NCBI GenBank assembly: GCA_003243455.1
Contig: QFQS01000001.1
Location: 868,001 to 932,000, forward strand
Source: Cereibacter sphaeroides
GTDB lineage: Bacteria; Pseudomonadota; Alphaproteobacteria; Rhodobacterales; Rhodobacteraceae
Direction of reading: 5' to 3'
Length of the DNA: 64,000 bases
Position numbers and translations under genes: made by a program
Notes under the pieces: model-generated
What the model was told of the DNA's origin: nothing
Databases searched by the model: none
The model's input: the letters and a program-made list of their open reading frames with translations, nothing else
Shown here: one piece after another, positions 1 to 8,675 of the stretch
Layout of the letters: every line of letters starts with the position of its first letter
Numbering within the stretch: position 1 is the stretch's first letter

Positions 1-10
1 GACCCATCGG

Positions 11-622
11 CTAAACCGCGAGTGGTCCGAGATGCGGCTCCAGATAGACCCGGCAGGCGGTGCGGGCATCTTCTGCGGACAAAAGCGCAGGCTCGATGCA
101 ACGCTGTACGCCAAGACCATCAACCAGGCAGATGAAGCCGGTCGCAAGCGGATCTACGTCGATCTGTCGTCCATTGGCCTTAGCCGTAGCGGTCAGCGCG
201 GCCATGATGCTGTCCCTGTAGCCTGCGTATTGAGCCCGATGTTCGGCGCCAAGCAGGGGATTGGTCGCGATCTCTCCCCACAGGGTCAGCCAGATCGTCA
301 GCGCCTGCCGGCCGAACAGATCATCGCCGAACAGCGCGTCGATCAGCGCTTCGATCGGCAGGCGGTCGGGGCGCGGATGGGCCATGATCTCGCGCCACTG
401 ATGGAACATGCGGGAATAGACCGCCACCAGAAGCCCCTCGATCGAGCCGAAGTGATGCGCGATAAGACCGCGCGACACCCCGGCCTCGGCCGCAACCTGA
501 TCAACGGTAAAGGCGCGAATGCCGCCGCGCGCAATGCACGACAGGGCGGCATCCTCCAGCTGCTGGCGGCGGTCGCGGGCCAGAAGGCGCTTGTGAGAAG
601 CCTCGGACTTAGTTGCTGGCAA
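11..622 (-). CDS. TetR/AcrR-family repressor, BetI-like
   Basis: A 203-aa DNA-binding regulator. Residues about 15-62 form the TetR helix-turn-helix; the stretch AAEAGVSRGLIAHHFGS is a typical recognition helix of this family. The remaining ~130 residues are the helical ligand-binding and dimerisation domain. The reading frame has no early ATG, so TTG at 622 is taken as start; it is preceded by a purine-rich GGGAAAAG. It lies 152 bp downstream of, and on the same strand as, the MttB-like and Fe-S flavoprotein genes. Regulation of that methylated-amine cluster is therefore plausible. BetI itself senses choline; the ligand here cannot be read from the sequence. Family call is firm, ligand and targets are inferred. 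Confidence 0.87.
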   Translation of the reverse strand: MPATKSEASHKRLLARDRRQQLEDAALSCIARGGIRAFTVDQVAAEAGVSRGLIAHHFGSIEGLLVAVYSRMFHQWREIMAHPRPDRLPIEALIDALFGDDLFGRQALTIWLTLWGEIATNPLLGAEHRAQYAGYRDSIMAALTATAKANGRQIDVDPLATGFICLVDGLGVQRCIEPALLSAEDARTACRVYLEPHLGPLAV

Positions 623-774
623 TGCGCTTTTCCCAGTTGCGGGTAAAATTTTCGGTGCCGTCTCCGGCCGCGCGGATGGTGAAGGGTGGGGCGGCGGAGG
701 TCAAGCTACCGTGTCACAGTGGGCGAACGCGGGATGGATCGACTGGGTAGATGGTGCGAACCTCGCCCTCGCCT

Positions 775-2295
775 TCAATTCATCGGTGCCCCGCCCTCGG
801 CCTTGCGGCGGGCGACATAGGCCGACAGCGCCTCGTCTATGCCGGGGTCGAGCGGCGGCACTTCTGCCTCGGCCAGCAGGTCTTTCCAGACGCGGTTCGC
901 GCGGTCGCGGGCGGTGATGCTGCCCTTTTCCAGCCAGTTGGGGTGGTTGTCCCAGTTCGACAGAAGCGGCGTGTGAAAGGCCGTCTCATAGCGTTCCATC
1001 GTGTGCGGAGAGCCGAAGAAGTGGCCGCCTGCGCCCACCTCAAGGATCGCATCGACGGCGAGGTTCGGGTCATCGACGACGATAGGCTCGAAATAGGCGT
1101 CCATCATCTGCAGCATCTCGGCGTCGAGGATCAGCTTCTCGAAGCTGGCCGTCAGCCCGCCATGCATCCAGCCTGCGCCATGCTCCAGCAGATGCGCCCC
1201 GCCCATCAGCGCTCCCCAGAGCGCCATCTGGCTTTCATAGGCGGCCTGCGCGTCGATCTCGTTGGCGGCGGTGACGTTGGACGACCGGAAAGGCACGCCG
1301 ATGAAGCGCGCCAATTGCCCGCTGGCCTGTGCCGCGCGGGCATATTCCGGCGTGCCGAAGGCGGGCGAGCCCGAGCGCATGTCGACGTTCGAGGTGAAGC
1401 CGCCATACATCACGGGCACGCCGGGACGAACGATCTGGGTCAGCACGATCCCGGCCAGCGCCTCGGCATGTTGCAGGACCAGTGCGCCGGCCAGCGTCAC
1501 CGGAGCCATCGCGCCGGAAAGGGTGAAGGGCGTGATGACGTTCACCTGCCCGTGGCGGGCCATGGCGGTCAGCCCCTCGGCCATCGGGATGTCGAGTTGC
1601 AGGGGCGAGTTGGTGTTGATGATGCCGAGCAGCGTGGGTCGGTCTATCAGGCCTTCGGGCGTGGTGCCGAGCATGATCGCCGCCATCTCGATCCCGTCCA
1701 TGGTGCGGGCAGCCCCGAGTGTCTGGGTCTGCCAGCTTTTGTCCAGATGGCGGATCTGGGCGTGGTAGATGTCGAGGTGGCGAGTGTTTGCGGGCAGGTC
1801 CAGCGGCTCGAACGGGCCGCCGCCTTCCTGGTGGAGGACGTTCAGGGACTGCACCAGCTTCAGGTAGTCGCACATCTCGGCGAAGGTCCCGTCGCGGCGG
1901 CCGCGGTCGTTGTCCATGACATAGGCCGGGCCGCCGACCGAGGCATAGACGCAGAAGGGGCCTCCGAGGCGGAGGTTTCGTTGCGGGTTGCGGGCTTCGA
2001 GCGTGAAGGTGGGCGGGACGGTTGCCAGAAGATCAGTGACAAGCCCGGGGTCGAGGTGGACGGTTTCGTCGACCACCTTGGCGCCTGCTTCGGCGTAGAG
2101 CGTCCGGGCCGCTGGCGACAGGACGCGCATCCCCTGCCCCGACAAGACGCGCAAGGCGGCGTGGTGGATGGCCTGAGCCTCGTCCAGCGAAAGGACTTCG
2201 ACAGGTTTGTATCGGCGCTCGACCTGGCCGAAGGGCCGCTGCTGGATCGCACCGCCCGAGCGTCCGGCCGATCTGCGACGACCCTCGCGGCTCAT
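775..2295 (-). CDS. Trimethylamine methyltransferase (MttB) family protein, non-pyrrolysine type
   Basis: A 506-aa member of the MttB superfamily, whose characterised members move a methyl group from a quaternary or tertiary amine to a corrinoid protein. The frame is open over its full length with no internal amber codon, so it is one of the pyrrolysine-free members (the group including glycine-betaine and carnitine methyltransferases). The N-terminal ~30 residues are Arg/Gly rich and probably disordered; the rest is the TIM-barrel domain. Its ATG overlaps the stop of the upstream Fe-S flavoprotein gene by four bases, so the two are translationally coupled. No corrinoid-protein gene is seen nearby, so the methyl acceptor is unclear. 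Substrate is not identifiable; a methylated amine or betaine is inferred. Confidence 0.9.
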   Translation of the reverse strand: MSREGRRRSAGRSGGAIQQRPFGQVERRYKPVEVLSLDEAQAIHHAALRVLSGQGMRVLSPAARTLYAEAGAKVVDETVHLDPGLVTDLLATVPPTFTLEARNPQRNLRLGGPFCVYASVGGPAYVMDNDRGRRDGTFAEMCDYLKLVQSLNVLHQEGGGPFEPLDLPANTRHLDIYHAQIRHLDKSWQTQTLGAARTMDGIEMAAIMLGTTPEGLIDRPTLLGIINTNSPLQLDIPMAEGLTAMARHGQVNVITPFTLSGAMAPVTLAGALVLQHAEALAGIVLTQIVRPGVPVMYGGFTSNVDMRSGSPAFGTPEYARAAQASGQLARFIGVPFRSSNVTAANEIDAQAAYESQMALWGALMGGAHLLEHGAGWMHGGLTASFEKLILDAEMLQMMDAYFEPIVVDDPNLAVDAILEVGAGGHFFGSPHTMERYETAFHTPLLSNWDNHPNWLEKGSITARDRANRVWKDLLAEAEVPPLDPGIDEALSAYVARRKAEGGAPMN

Positions 2296-4367
2296 TGCGC
2301 GGCCATCGGCATGGTGAAGTCGCGGGGCGCAAAGGGGGCGTCGCGACCGACTTTGATCTGGCTGGCGGCAAGGCCCAGTTCGCGGGCGGTGCGGTGGCCC
2401 TGGTAAATGGCGTGGGCGATTGCTCCGGGTGCGTTGGCATCGCCGGTCAGGTGCAGCGATCCGGGGCTGCCGTGGTGCAGGAGCGCGTCGTAGAGCGCGC
2501 TGCCGCCCTGCCGCTGGCCGACGATGACAAGGCTGCGGGCTGCGATCTGGCTCGGCTCGCCGCTGAATATCTGGGCGAGTTGCAGGGTTTCGCCGTCGAA
2601 GCCTGTCACCAGTTCCAGTGTGCGCAGCGCGATGCCGCGCTTGCGGAAGGACTGATGCACCAGCGGTTGTTCGTTGGTCATGATCGTCCAGGCGGCGGCG
2701 GCACCGGCGGAGGTGATGTAGGTGACCTGCCGCCCTAACCCCGCAAGGTGTTCGGCGATGGCGGAACCGAGGTAGTAGTTGTCGTAGTCGAAGACGGCGA
2801 CCGGCCCCTCGGGGACGACACCCGCCGCGAGATCGTCAGGCGTGTAGACGCGAGGAGCGACCAGCGCCTGTGTCGGCAGTTCGTTCGTGCCGCAGAGCGT
2901 GGGAAGCCAGCGCGCGCCGGTGGCAACGACGACGTGATCTGCGCCGAAATCTCGCACGTCATCGGCGGAGAGGTCGCTTTCGGGGAAGAGTTCCACGTTC
3001 GGCATCTTGCGCAGCTGTCCCATGCGGTAGTCGACCACACGATACCACTGGTTCAGGCCGGGCAGCGAGGTTTCCCAGCGGAGCCTTCCGCCCATTTCCC
3101 GCGCCTTGTCGGCCAGCGCCACGCGGTAGCCGCGACGGGCGAGCGTCAGGGATGACTCCAACCCCGCCGGCCCGCCGCCGACAACCAGCACCTGCCCCTC
3201 GGCGTCCTTGCGGACGATCTCGGGATGCCAGCCGCGCCGCCATTCCTCTCCGGCGGTCGGGTTCTGGGTGCAGCGGACCCAGACGCCGTCATGCCAGCTT
3301 GAAATGCAGATGTTGCAACCGATGCATTCCCGGATGTCCTCGCTGCGGCCTTCGTTGATCTTGTTGGGCAGGAAGGGGTCGGCGATGGATGGCCGTGCGC
3401 CACCGATCAGATCGAGGACGCCGCGTTTGATCTGGCCGACCATCGTGTCGGGCGAGGTGAAACGACCAACGCCGACGACGGGTTTGTCGGTGATGGATTT
3501 GAGGAAATCGATGACCGGCTCATGGCTGCCCTCGGGCGTGTAGCGCGAGGCGGCGCAGTCGGTGGCGGAGTAGTCCATCTTGACGTCGAAGAGATCGGGC
3601 GCGTCCTTGAGATAGCCGATGACTTCGTGTGCTTCGGAGGGGGAGATGTCGGAGGGGCGGCTGCGGAGCTCCTGCATCGATATGCGCAGGGCAACGGCGC
3701 AGCGGCCATGGGTGGCTTCGCGCACGGCGTCGATCAGTTCCTCGACAAGGCGGGTACGATTGCGGGGAGAGCCGCCATAGGCATCGGTGCGGCGGTTATA
3801 GTCGGACAGCAGGAACTGGTAGGGCAGATAGCCCATGCCGGCATAGACATAGAGGATGTCGAAGCCCGCCTTTTCGGCCCGGACGGCGGCCTCGGCGTGC
3901 CAGCGGATCAGGTCGCGGATGTCGCCTTGATCCATGATCTTGGGCCGGGCCGAGGACATGAAGCCCGGATGGGTCGCCATCCATGGCACGCCCGAGGGCG
4001 ACAGCGCGGGGCGGCGGCTGGTGCGGTTCATCGCGACCGCACCGCCGTGCCAAAGCTCGACCGCCGCGAGGGCTCCGTGTTCGTGGGCGGCATCCGTCAT
4101 CAGCGCGTGCGAGCGGATGTCGGCCTCATCCCAGATCGTGGCCATCGGAAAGGGGCTGTCGTCGGAAGAGTCGTCGATCGAGCAGGCCCCGGTCGAGACC
4201 ACGGCCCAGCCACCCTCGGCCTTTGTCCCCCGGAAGGCCGCGCGGACATGGGGGGCGGCGTTGGTCATGCCCGAGGCGTGTGGGACCTGAAAGAAGCGGT
4301 TCTTGGCCGTCTTGGGACCGATGCGGACCGGTTCGAACAGGATATCGTGGCGGGGATCGCGGGACAT
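2292..4367 (-). CDS. FMN/FAD/4Fe-4S oxidoreductase of the trimethylamine/dimethylglycine dehydrogenase (DgcA-like) family
   Basis: A 691-aa Old-Yellow-Enzyme-type flavoprotein. Residues ~1-340 are the FMN TIM barrel. Cysteines at about 348, 351, 354 and 366 (CIGCNIC followed by C in GVWVRC) match the 4Fe-4S ligands of trimethylamine dehydrogenase. From ~390 a Rossmann fold begins with VVGGGPAGLESS. Homologues oxidatively demethylate trimethylamine, dimethylglycine or proline betaine. An upstream in-frame ATG extends to 4565, but the ATG at 4367 has an AAGGA eight bases away and starts at the conserved N-terminus, so it is preferred. The stop overlaps the start of the MttB-like gene. The 264-bp upstream region contains a nested palindrome. 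The exact methylamine substrate is not resolved. Confidence 0.9.
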   Translation of the reverse strand: MSRDPRHDILFEPVRIGPKTAKNRFFQVPHASGMTNAAPHVRAAFRGTKAEGGWAVVSTGACSIDDSSDDSPFPMATIWDEADIRSHALMTDAAHEHGALAAVELWHGGAVAMNRTSRRPALSPSGVPWMATHPGFMSSARPKIMDQGDIRDLIRWHAEAAVRAEKAGFDILYVYAGMGYLPYQFLLSDYNRRTDAYGGSPRNRTRLVEELIDAVREATHGRCAVALRISMQELRSRPSDISPSEAHEVIGYLKDAPDLFDVKMDYSATDCAASRYTPEGSHEPVIDFLKSITDKPVVGVGRFTSPDTMVGQIKRGVLDLIGGARPSIADPFLPNKINEGRSEDIRECIGCNICISSWHDGVWVRCTQNPTAGEEWRRGWHPEIVRKDAEGQVLVVGGGPAGLESSLTLARRGYRVALADKAREMGGRLRWETSLPGLNQWYRVVDYRMGQLRKMPNVELFPESDLSADDVRDFGADHVVVATGARWLPTLCGTNELPTQALVAPRVYTPDDLAAGVVPEGPVAVFDYDNYYLGSAIAEHLAGLGRQVTYITSAGAAAAWTIMTNEQPLVHQSFRKRGIALRTLELVTGFDGETLQLAQIFSGEPSQIAARSLVIVGQRQGGSALYDALLHHGSPGSLHLTGDANAPGAIAHAIYQGHRTARELGLAASQIKVGRDAPFAPRDFTMPMAAQ

Positions 4368-4542
4368 GGGCAGCATCCTTGCTGAACTATAGTAAAGTAG
4401 CGCCAGTTCGGCAGTGAGCGCAACAGGAATTGTCGGGCGCAGAGGATCGCCCTTGTCGGCCTTCCGGTGGAAGGTCGCTGCGATCCGATCGGCGGAGACG
4501 CAAGCCGCAGCCGAGGGGTTTGCCGTTTGCGTGGGTTTGGAC

Positions 4543-4605
4543 GTAGGGTGCGTGCTCGCACGCACCTTGGCCGACGGGGATGGTGCGTGCGAGCACGCAC
4601 TCTAC
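4543..4605. repeat. Nested palindrome: 23-bp inverted repeat with self-palindromic arms
   Basis: Arms 4543-4565 and 4583-4605 are reverse complements with one mismatch (G4547/T4601), separated by 17 bases. Each arm is itself a palindrome (GTGCGTGC-TC-GCACGCAC at 4548-4565 and its complement at 4583-4600; in the first copy the stem extends to nine pairs, 4547-4566). The two dyad centres are 35 bp apart. It sits between the stop of the upstream dehydrogenase gene (4632) and the start of the Fe-S flavoprotein gene (4367). It may be a paired operator for a dimeric regulator such as the TetR protein at 11-622, or a hairpin between transcription units. There is no T-run, so a classical intrinsic terminator is unlikely. 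Confidence 0.8.
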
Positions 4606-4631
4606 ATACGGACACTATCGGATGGGAGCCT

Positions 4632-5534
4632 CTACCCTTTCGGCTCCAGATCAACCCCATTCAAGCGGCCCACATGGGTGGCCAGCATCGGCACGAAGTC
4701 TTGCGGTGCTGCGGCGTGAGCCAGGGCGAAACTGTTCTTTGCGGCATTTCCCATGGGGTTCGCCACGCCAACGGCATCCGCCATCGCCTCAAGATAACGC
4801 AAGTCCTTGAAACCGTTCGCGATGGTGAACTTGTGGGCGTCGCGGTTGCCGTCCAGCGTCCATTGCATGAAGGTCTGGTAAAAACCGCAGTCCATGCGCC
4901 CGCCCCGGATCACGGAATCGAACCGGTCGGGCGAGATGCCGACCTTTTGCGACAGGGCCAGCGCCTCGGAGTAGAGGGCCGCGTAGCCGAGAGAGAGGAA
5001 GTTGTTGAGCAGCTTCATCTTGTGGCCGTCGCCGGTGCCGCCGATATGGACGACCTTGCCCGCCCATGCCTCCAGCAGCGGTTTCAGCCGGGCAAAGGTG
5101 GCGTCGCTGGCCCCGACCATCGTGTCGAGCGTTCCGGCCCAGGCCTCTTTCGGGGTGCGGCCAAGGGGAGCATCGACATAGTCGATCCCAAACGGCGCCA
5201 ATTCGGCGGCGAGTGCGAGGGTCGAGTTCGGATCGGCGGTCGAGCAATCGACGATGACCGAGCCTTTCGCCATTCCTGCCGCCAGCCCGTCCGGTCCACG
5301 CACCACGGCCTCGACATCCGGCGAGGCGGTGACGCAGATGAAGACCACGTCCGAGGTTGCGCCGACCTCGCGCGGGGTTTTCGCCTCGACCGCGCCGCGA
5401 GCCAGCAAATCCTCGACCGGGGTGCGGTTGCGGCGGCCCATCACGGTCAGCGGCCAGCCCTTTTCGACGATGTTCTTGGCGATACCATGGCCCATGAAGC
5501 CAAGGCCGATGAAGCCGACGCGTTCCTTGGTCAT
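4632..5534 (-). CDS. 3-hydroxyisobutyrate dehydrogenase-family (beta-hydroxyacid) NAD(P)-dependent dehydrogenase
   Basis: A 300-aa cytosolic oxidoreductase. The N-terminus has the dinucleotide-binding motif GFIGLGFMGHGIA (residues ~7-19). The substrate region VDAPLGRTPKEA (~120) corresponds to the DAPVSGG motif, and the catalytic lysine is in GHKMKLLNN (~170). Members oxidise 3-hydroxy acids or reduce semialdehydes. The ATG at 5534 is preceded by AAAGGA and overlaps the stop of the epimerase gene upstream by four bases, so the pair forms one operon. The substrate is probably an intermediate of the neighbouring amine or betaine pathway, which is inference from position only. Confidence 0.9.
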   Translation of the reverse strand: MTKERVGFIGLGFMGHGIAKNIVEKGWPLTVMGRRNRTPVEDLLARGAVEAKTPREVGATSDVVFICVTASPDVEAVVRGPDGLAAGMAKGSVIVDCSTADPNSTLALAAELAPFGIDYVDAPLGRTPKEAWAGTLDTMVGASDATFARLKPLLEAWAGKVVHIGGTGDGHKMKLLNNFLSLGYAALYSEALALSQKVGISPDRFDSVIRGGRMDCGFYQTFMQWTLDGNRDAHKFTIANGFKDLRYLEAMADAVGVANPMGNAAKNSFALAHAAAPQDFVPMLATHVGRLNGVDLEPKG

Positions 5535-6454
5535 TTGCTTTCCTTTGATTTCAGGGCGGCGAGATAGGCAGGCTCATCGCGCCAGGGATGCGCCTCGCGG
5601 AAGCCAAGAACCTGTCGCGCCTTTCGGTTCGACAGCGGCGCTTCCTGACCGGCAAGCGGGCGGGTTGTGGGCGTATTTGGACAGTAGCGCGCCAGGAACT
5701 CGGCCGTCGGCAGGTCCGCGGTGATGGTGTCGTTGACCGCGTTGAAAACCTGAAACCCCAGCCCGCCCTTTTCGAGGCAAAGATGCACGATCTCGCCCAG
5801 GTCGCGGGCGTCGATATAGCTCCAGGCATTGCGCTTGCGGGACATGGGATGGGCAACGTAGTCGACGAAATGGCCGTATTCATGCGGCTCGATCACATTG
5901 CCGATGCGCAGCGCGTAGATGTCCGCGCCATAGCGCATGGCGAAGGCGCGGGCGGTCTTTTCGTTGACGACCTTGGACAGGCCGTAGCTGTCCATCGGGT
6001 CGATGTCATAGTCTTCTTCCAGCGGAAACTGGTGAAAGTCCTTGTCGCCCTCGGCGAAACAGACGCCATAGGTCGTCTCAGAGGAGGCGATGATGACCTT
6101 GCGCACGCCCAGCTTCATCGCGGCTTCGATGACGTTGTAGGTGCTGGTCACGTTGGCCGCGAAGGTCTTGTTGTCCGGCTCCAGCAGGATGCGGGGGATG
6201 GCGGCGAAGTGGACGACGGCATCGGGGGTCTTTGGCGGGGCGCCTTCGTCATACCCCTCCAGACCGAAATGGGCGCTGAGCGCGTTGAAGGTCTCGCCGC
6301 TGTCGGTCAGATCGGCGACCAGCGTGTTGACGCCCGGACAGTCGAGCGGCTTGAGGTCGACGTTCAGAATCTTGTGCCCGCGCGACAGCAGGTGAGGCAC
6401 GGCATGGCGGCCGGCCTTGCCCGTGCCGCCGGTGAAGACGATGCGTTTGCCCAT
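5531..6454 (-). CDS. NAD-dependent epimerase/dehydratase-family oxidoreductase (extended SDR)
   Basis: A 307-aa extended short-chain dehydrogenase. It has the Rossmann motif TGGTGKAGRHA near the N-terminus, a catalytic serine/threonine region (IASSETTYG, ~120) and the YGLSK active-site Tyr-Lys pair (~160). A longer frame reaches 6538, but ATG 6454 starts directly at the conserved first beta strand and is preceded by GAGGGGAT, so it is chosen. It is the first gene of a leftward operon with the beta-hydroxyacid dehydrogenase. The family includes sugar epimerases, uronate dehydrogenases and lactone-forming enzymes; the substrate here is unknown. Confidence 0.88.
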   Translation of the reverse strand: MGKRIVFTGGTGKAGRHAVPHLLSRGHKILNVDLKPLDCPGVNTLVADLTDSGETFNALSAHFGLEGYDEGAPPKTPDAVVHFAAIPRILLEPDNKTFAANVTSTYNVIEAAMKLGVRKVIIASSETTYGVCFAEGDKDFHQFPLEEDYDIDPMDSYGLSKVVNEKTARAFAMRYGADIYALRIGNVIEPHEYGHFVDYVAHPMSRKRNAWSYIDARDLGEIVHLCLEKGGLGFQVFNAVNDTITADLPTAEFLARYCPNTPTTRPLAGQEAPLSNRKARQVLGFREAHPWRDEPAYLAALKSKESK

Positions 6455-6543
6455 TCGGAATCCCCTCTGACCCACGCGCGTCGAGACTTTTGCGGTGTGG
6501 GCGGGGGATTGCAAGGGCGGAGGTTTGGAGGCGGACACCTGGC

Positions 6544-6755
6544 CGGGCGGGATCAGAAACGCGACCCGCGTTTCCCCGCCCGCTGCGCAACATCGCCCAA
6601 AGACCGCTCATGCCGAGTGATGACAGAGGCCAGTGCCTGCCCCGGCGGGGGCGAAGCGCCCGCCATGGGCGGGGCGGGCGCTGGCCGGTGGCTTTGGGCC
6701 ACCGGCCGGTGCAACTCGATCTTCACCGCATGGCGAAGGCGATGGCCTTCGCCAG
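6544..6755 (+). repeat. Dispersed ~205-bp structured repeat, copy A
   Basis: This stretch aligns along its whole length with the reverse complement of 12647-12848. It carries two strong hairpins: GCGCCCGCC (6656-6664) pairs with GGCGGGCGC (6673-6681), and GGCCGGTGGC (6683-6692) pairs with GCCACCGGCC (6698-6707) around a TTTGG loop. The two copies differ most in the segment about 6592-6632 and are nearly identical around the hairpins, which suggests selection on structure or a recently copied element. It fills most of the gap between the epimerase gene and the 3' end of the YtcJ-like amidohydrolase gene. Short open frames inside it are not credible genes. Confidence 0.88.
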
Positions 6756-6769
6756 ACGCAAAGTCTGGA

Positions 6770-8398
6770 TCAAAACGCCCCGGCCCGGTGAACCGTCCGG
6801 CCCGCAAGCAGCGTCAGCAGCACCTGCGTATCGCCGATGTCGTAGGGGTCGCAGGTGAAGATGTCGCGGTCCAGCACGATCAGGTCCGCCATTTTCCCAA
6901 GGCCAAGCGTGCCGGTATCGGCGCTGCGCCAGGCTGCGGCGGCGGCATGTGTGGTATAACCAGCCACCGCCTCGGCCCGTGTGAGGCGCTGTTCGGGCAG
7001 GAACACGGGCGCGTTGCCCTCCAGCCGCGGCGGCTGGCGTGTGACAGCCGTCTCGATGATCTGGAACGGGTTCAGGGTCGATACCCCCCAGTCCGAGGAC
7101 AGCGCCATCTGCGCGCCTGCGTCGATCATCGAGCGGAAGGCATAGATCCACTTCGACCGCTCCGGCCCGACCACCGGCACGGCCATCTCGTCTACCGAAG
7201 CCTCGTGCCGCGCCCAAAGGGGTTGCACGTTCGGCATCACGCCAAGCTGGCGGAAGCGCGGAATATCGGCGGGGTCGATGAACTGGATATGGGCGATCTG
7301 GTGCAGGCCGGGCCAGGCGCCATTGGCCTTGAGCGCCACCTCCATCCCATCCAGCGCAGCGCGCGTCGCCATGTCGCCGATGCAATGGACGTGGATCTGG
7401 AACCGGGCGGCGTCAAAGGCCGTGAACATCTCGGCGATCTGGGCGGGTTCGAACATCAGGGGATAGTTGCCGCCCTGCGCATCGGAATAGGGTTCGATCA
7501 TCGCAGCCGTGCGATTTTCGATGACCCCGTCGAAAAAGAACTTGGCCGAATGGACGCGGAACAGGCCGTGGGTGCTTTCTGCGCGGAAGGTCTGAAGGCG
7601 GTCCAGTGCCTCGGCCGTGGTGTCGAATGCGTTGACCAGCGCAGTGGACGCGATGCGCAGGTTCAGCTCATCGGCCTTGGCCAGCCCCTGATAGACGCGG
7701 ACGTGGCGTTCCTTGACCAGCGCATCCAGAACGCCGGTGATGCCGTTGCGGTTGGCCAGCGCCATGGCCCAGCGAACGCCGTCGGCATAGGCCTCATCCC
7801 CCAGCGCGGGCATCCGGGCTTCGGCAAAGGCGATGGCGGTCTCATACAGCAGGCCCTGCGGCGTGCCCGTTGCTTCGCGCACGATGATGCCGTTCTGCGG
7901 ATCGGCGGTATCGGCGTCGATGCCCACTGCGGCGAAGGCTGCAGTGTTCATGCAGGCGTTATGGCCGTCCGACGCGGTGATGATGCAAGGACGATCCGGC
8001 ACCACAGCGTCCAGCACCTGCCGCGACAGGTTATGTTCGCCGAAGATGCCGGAATACCAGCCTGTGCCGTTGACCCATGGACGGTTGTGCGTGGCGGCGA
8101 AGGCCTTCAGCGATCCCGTCAGTTGCTCGATGGTCCGCGCCTCGGACAGATCGACGTTCTGCGAGTAATCCTGACCGCTGTCCTGCAAATGGATGTGCGT
8201 GTCCTGAAAGCCCGGCAGAACCAGCCGCCCGCCCGCGTCGATGATCTGCGCGCCACGCCCGGCCACCGCCCGGATGTCGCTGTCCGAACCCAGCGCAATC
8301 ACCCGTCCGTCCCTGGCTGCCAACGCCTCGGCAAAGGGATGTAGGGGGTCCATCGTGACGATGCGCGCGTTAAGCAGGATCAGATCGGCGAAGGGCAT
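6770..8398 (-). CDS. YtcJ-type metal-dependent amidohydrolase
   Basis: A 542-aa amidohydrolase-superfamily enzyme with an N-terminal composite beta domain, then the metal-binding HIHLQDSG motif (HxH, residues ~65-72) of the TIM barrel, a later HVHCIGD histidine motif (~330), and LSSDWGVS carrying the catalytic Asp (~440). YtcJ-like enzymes hydrolyse C-N bonds of small amides or carbamoylated compounds; this substrate is unknown. ATG 8398 is preferred over the one at 8413 because AAAGG lies six bases before it. It is divergent from the polyamine-type transporter that starts at 8676. Transporter and hydrolase may therefore handle the same compound. Confidence 0.9.
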   Translation of the reverse strand: MPFADLILLNARIVTMDPLHPFAEALAARDGRVIALGSDSDIRAVAGRGAQIIDAGGRLVLPGFQDTHIHLQDSGQDYSQNVDLSEARTIEQLTGSLKAFAATHNRPWVNGTGWYSGIFGEHNLSRQVLDAVVPDRPCIITASDGHNACMNTAAFAAVGIDADTADPQNGIIVREATGTPQGLLYETAIAFAEARMPALGDEAYADGVRWAMALANRNGITGVLDALVKERHVRVYQGLAKADELNLRIASTALVNAFDTTAEALDRLQTFRAESTHGLFRVHSAKFFFDGVIENRTAAMIEPYSDAQGGNYPLMFEPAQIAEMFTAFDAARFQIHVHCIGDMATRAALDGMEVALKANGAWPGLHQIAHIQFIDPADIPRFRQLGVMPNVQPLWARHEASVDEMAVPVVGPERSKWIYAFRSMIDAGAQMALSSDWGVSTLNPFQIIETAVTRQPPRLEGNAPVFLPEQRLTRAEAVAGYTTHAAAAAWRSADTGTLGLGKMADLIVLDRDIFTCDPYDIGDTQVLLTLLAGRTVHRAGAF

Positions 8399-8675
8399 GG
8401 GCCACCTTTGCATGAGGGACGATGCCGGGAAGGCTAGACGAAGCCGGGCGCGCTTGGAAAGACCCGAGCGTGGCGCGCCATCGCATGACTTCTTTGGCCG
8501 AGAGGTTCGCGGTTAGCCCGATGATCCATCACTCATGAAGCGGCGCTTGCTATACAGTTGTGCAATAAGCCGCCTATTGCCGCTGCGGCAGGGAGGTCAG
8601 ATAAGAATTTGATTGCTTGCAAATCGGGAATCCGTGCCACCATCGCCAAAATAACACCACGGGGAAGGTGATTCC

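Noticed and set aside
775..2295. Pyrrolysine-containing MttB
   Set aside because: No internal amber codon is present in the frame and no pyl genes are seen.
6553..6807. Short open frames with similar peptides in the two ~205-bp repeats
   Set aside because: The similarity is explained by the repeated DNA; no start signals and no natural protein composition.
5588..8344. Long plus-strand open frame opposite the epimerase and amidohydrolase genes
   Set aside because: Antisense shadow of two enzymes with clear catalytic motifs; no family features.
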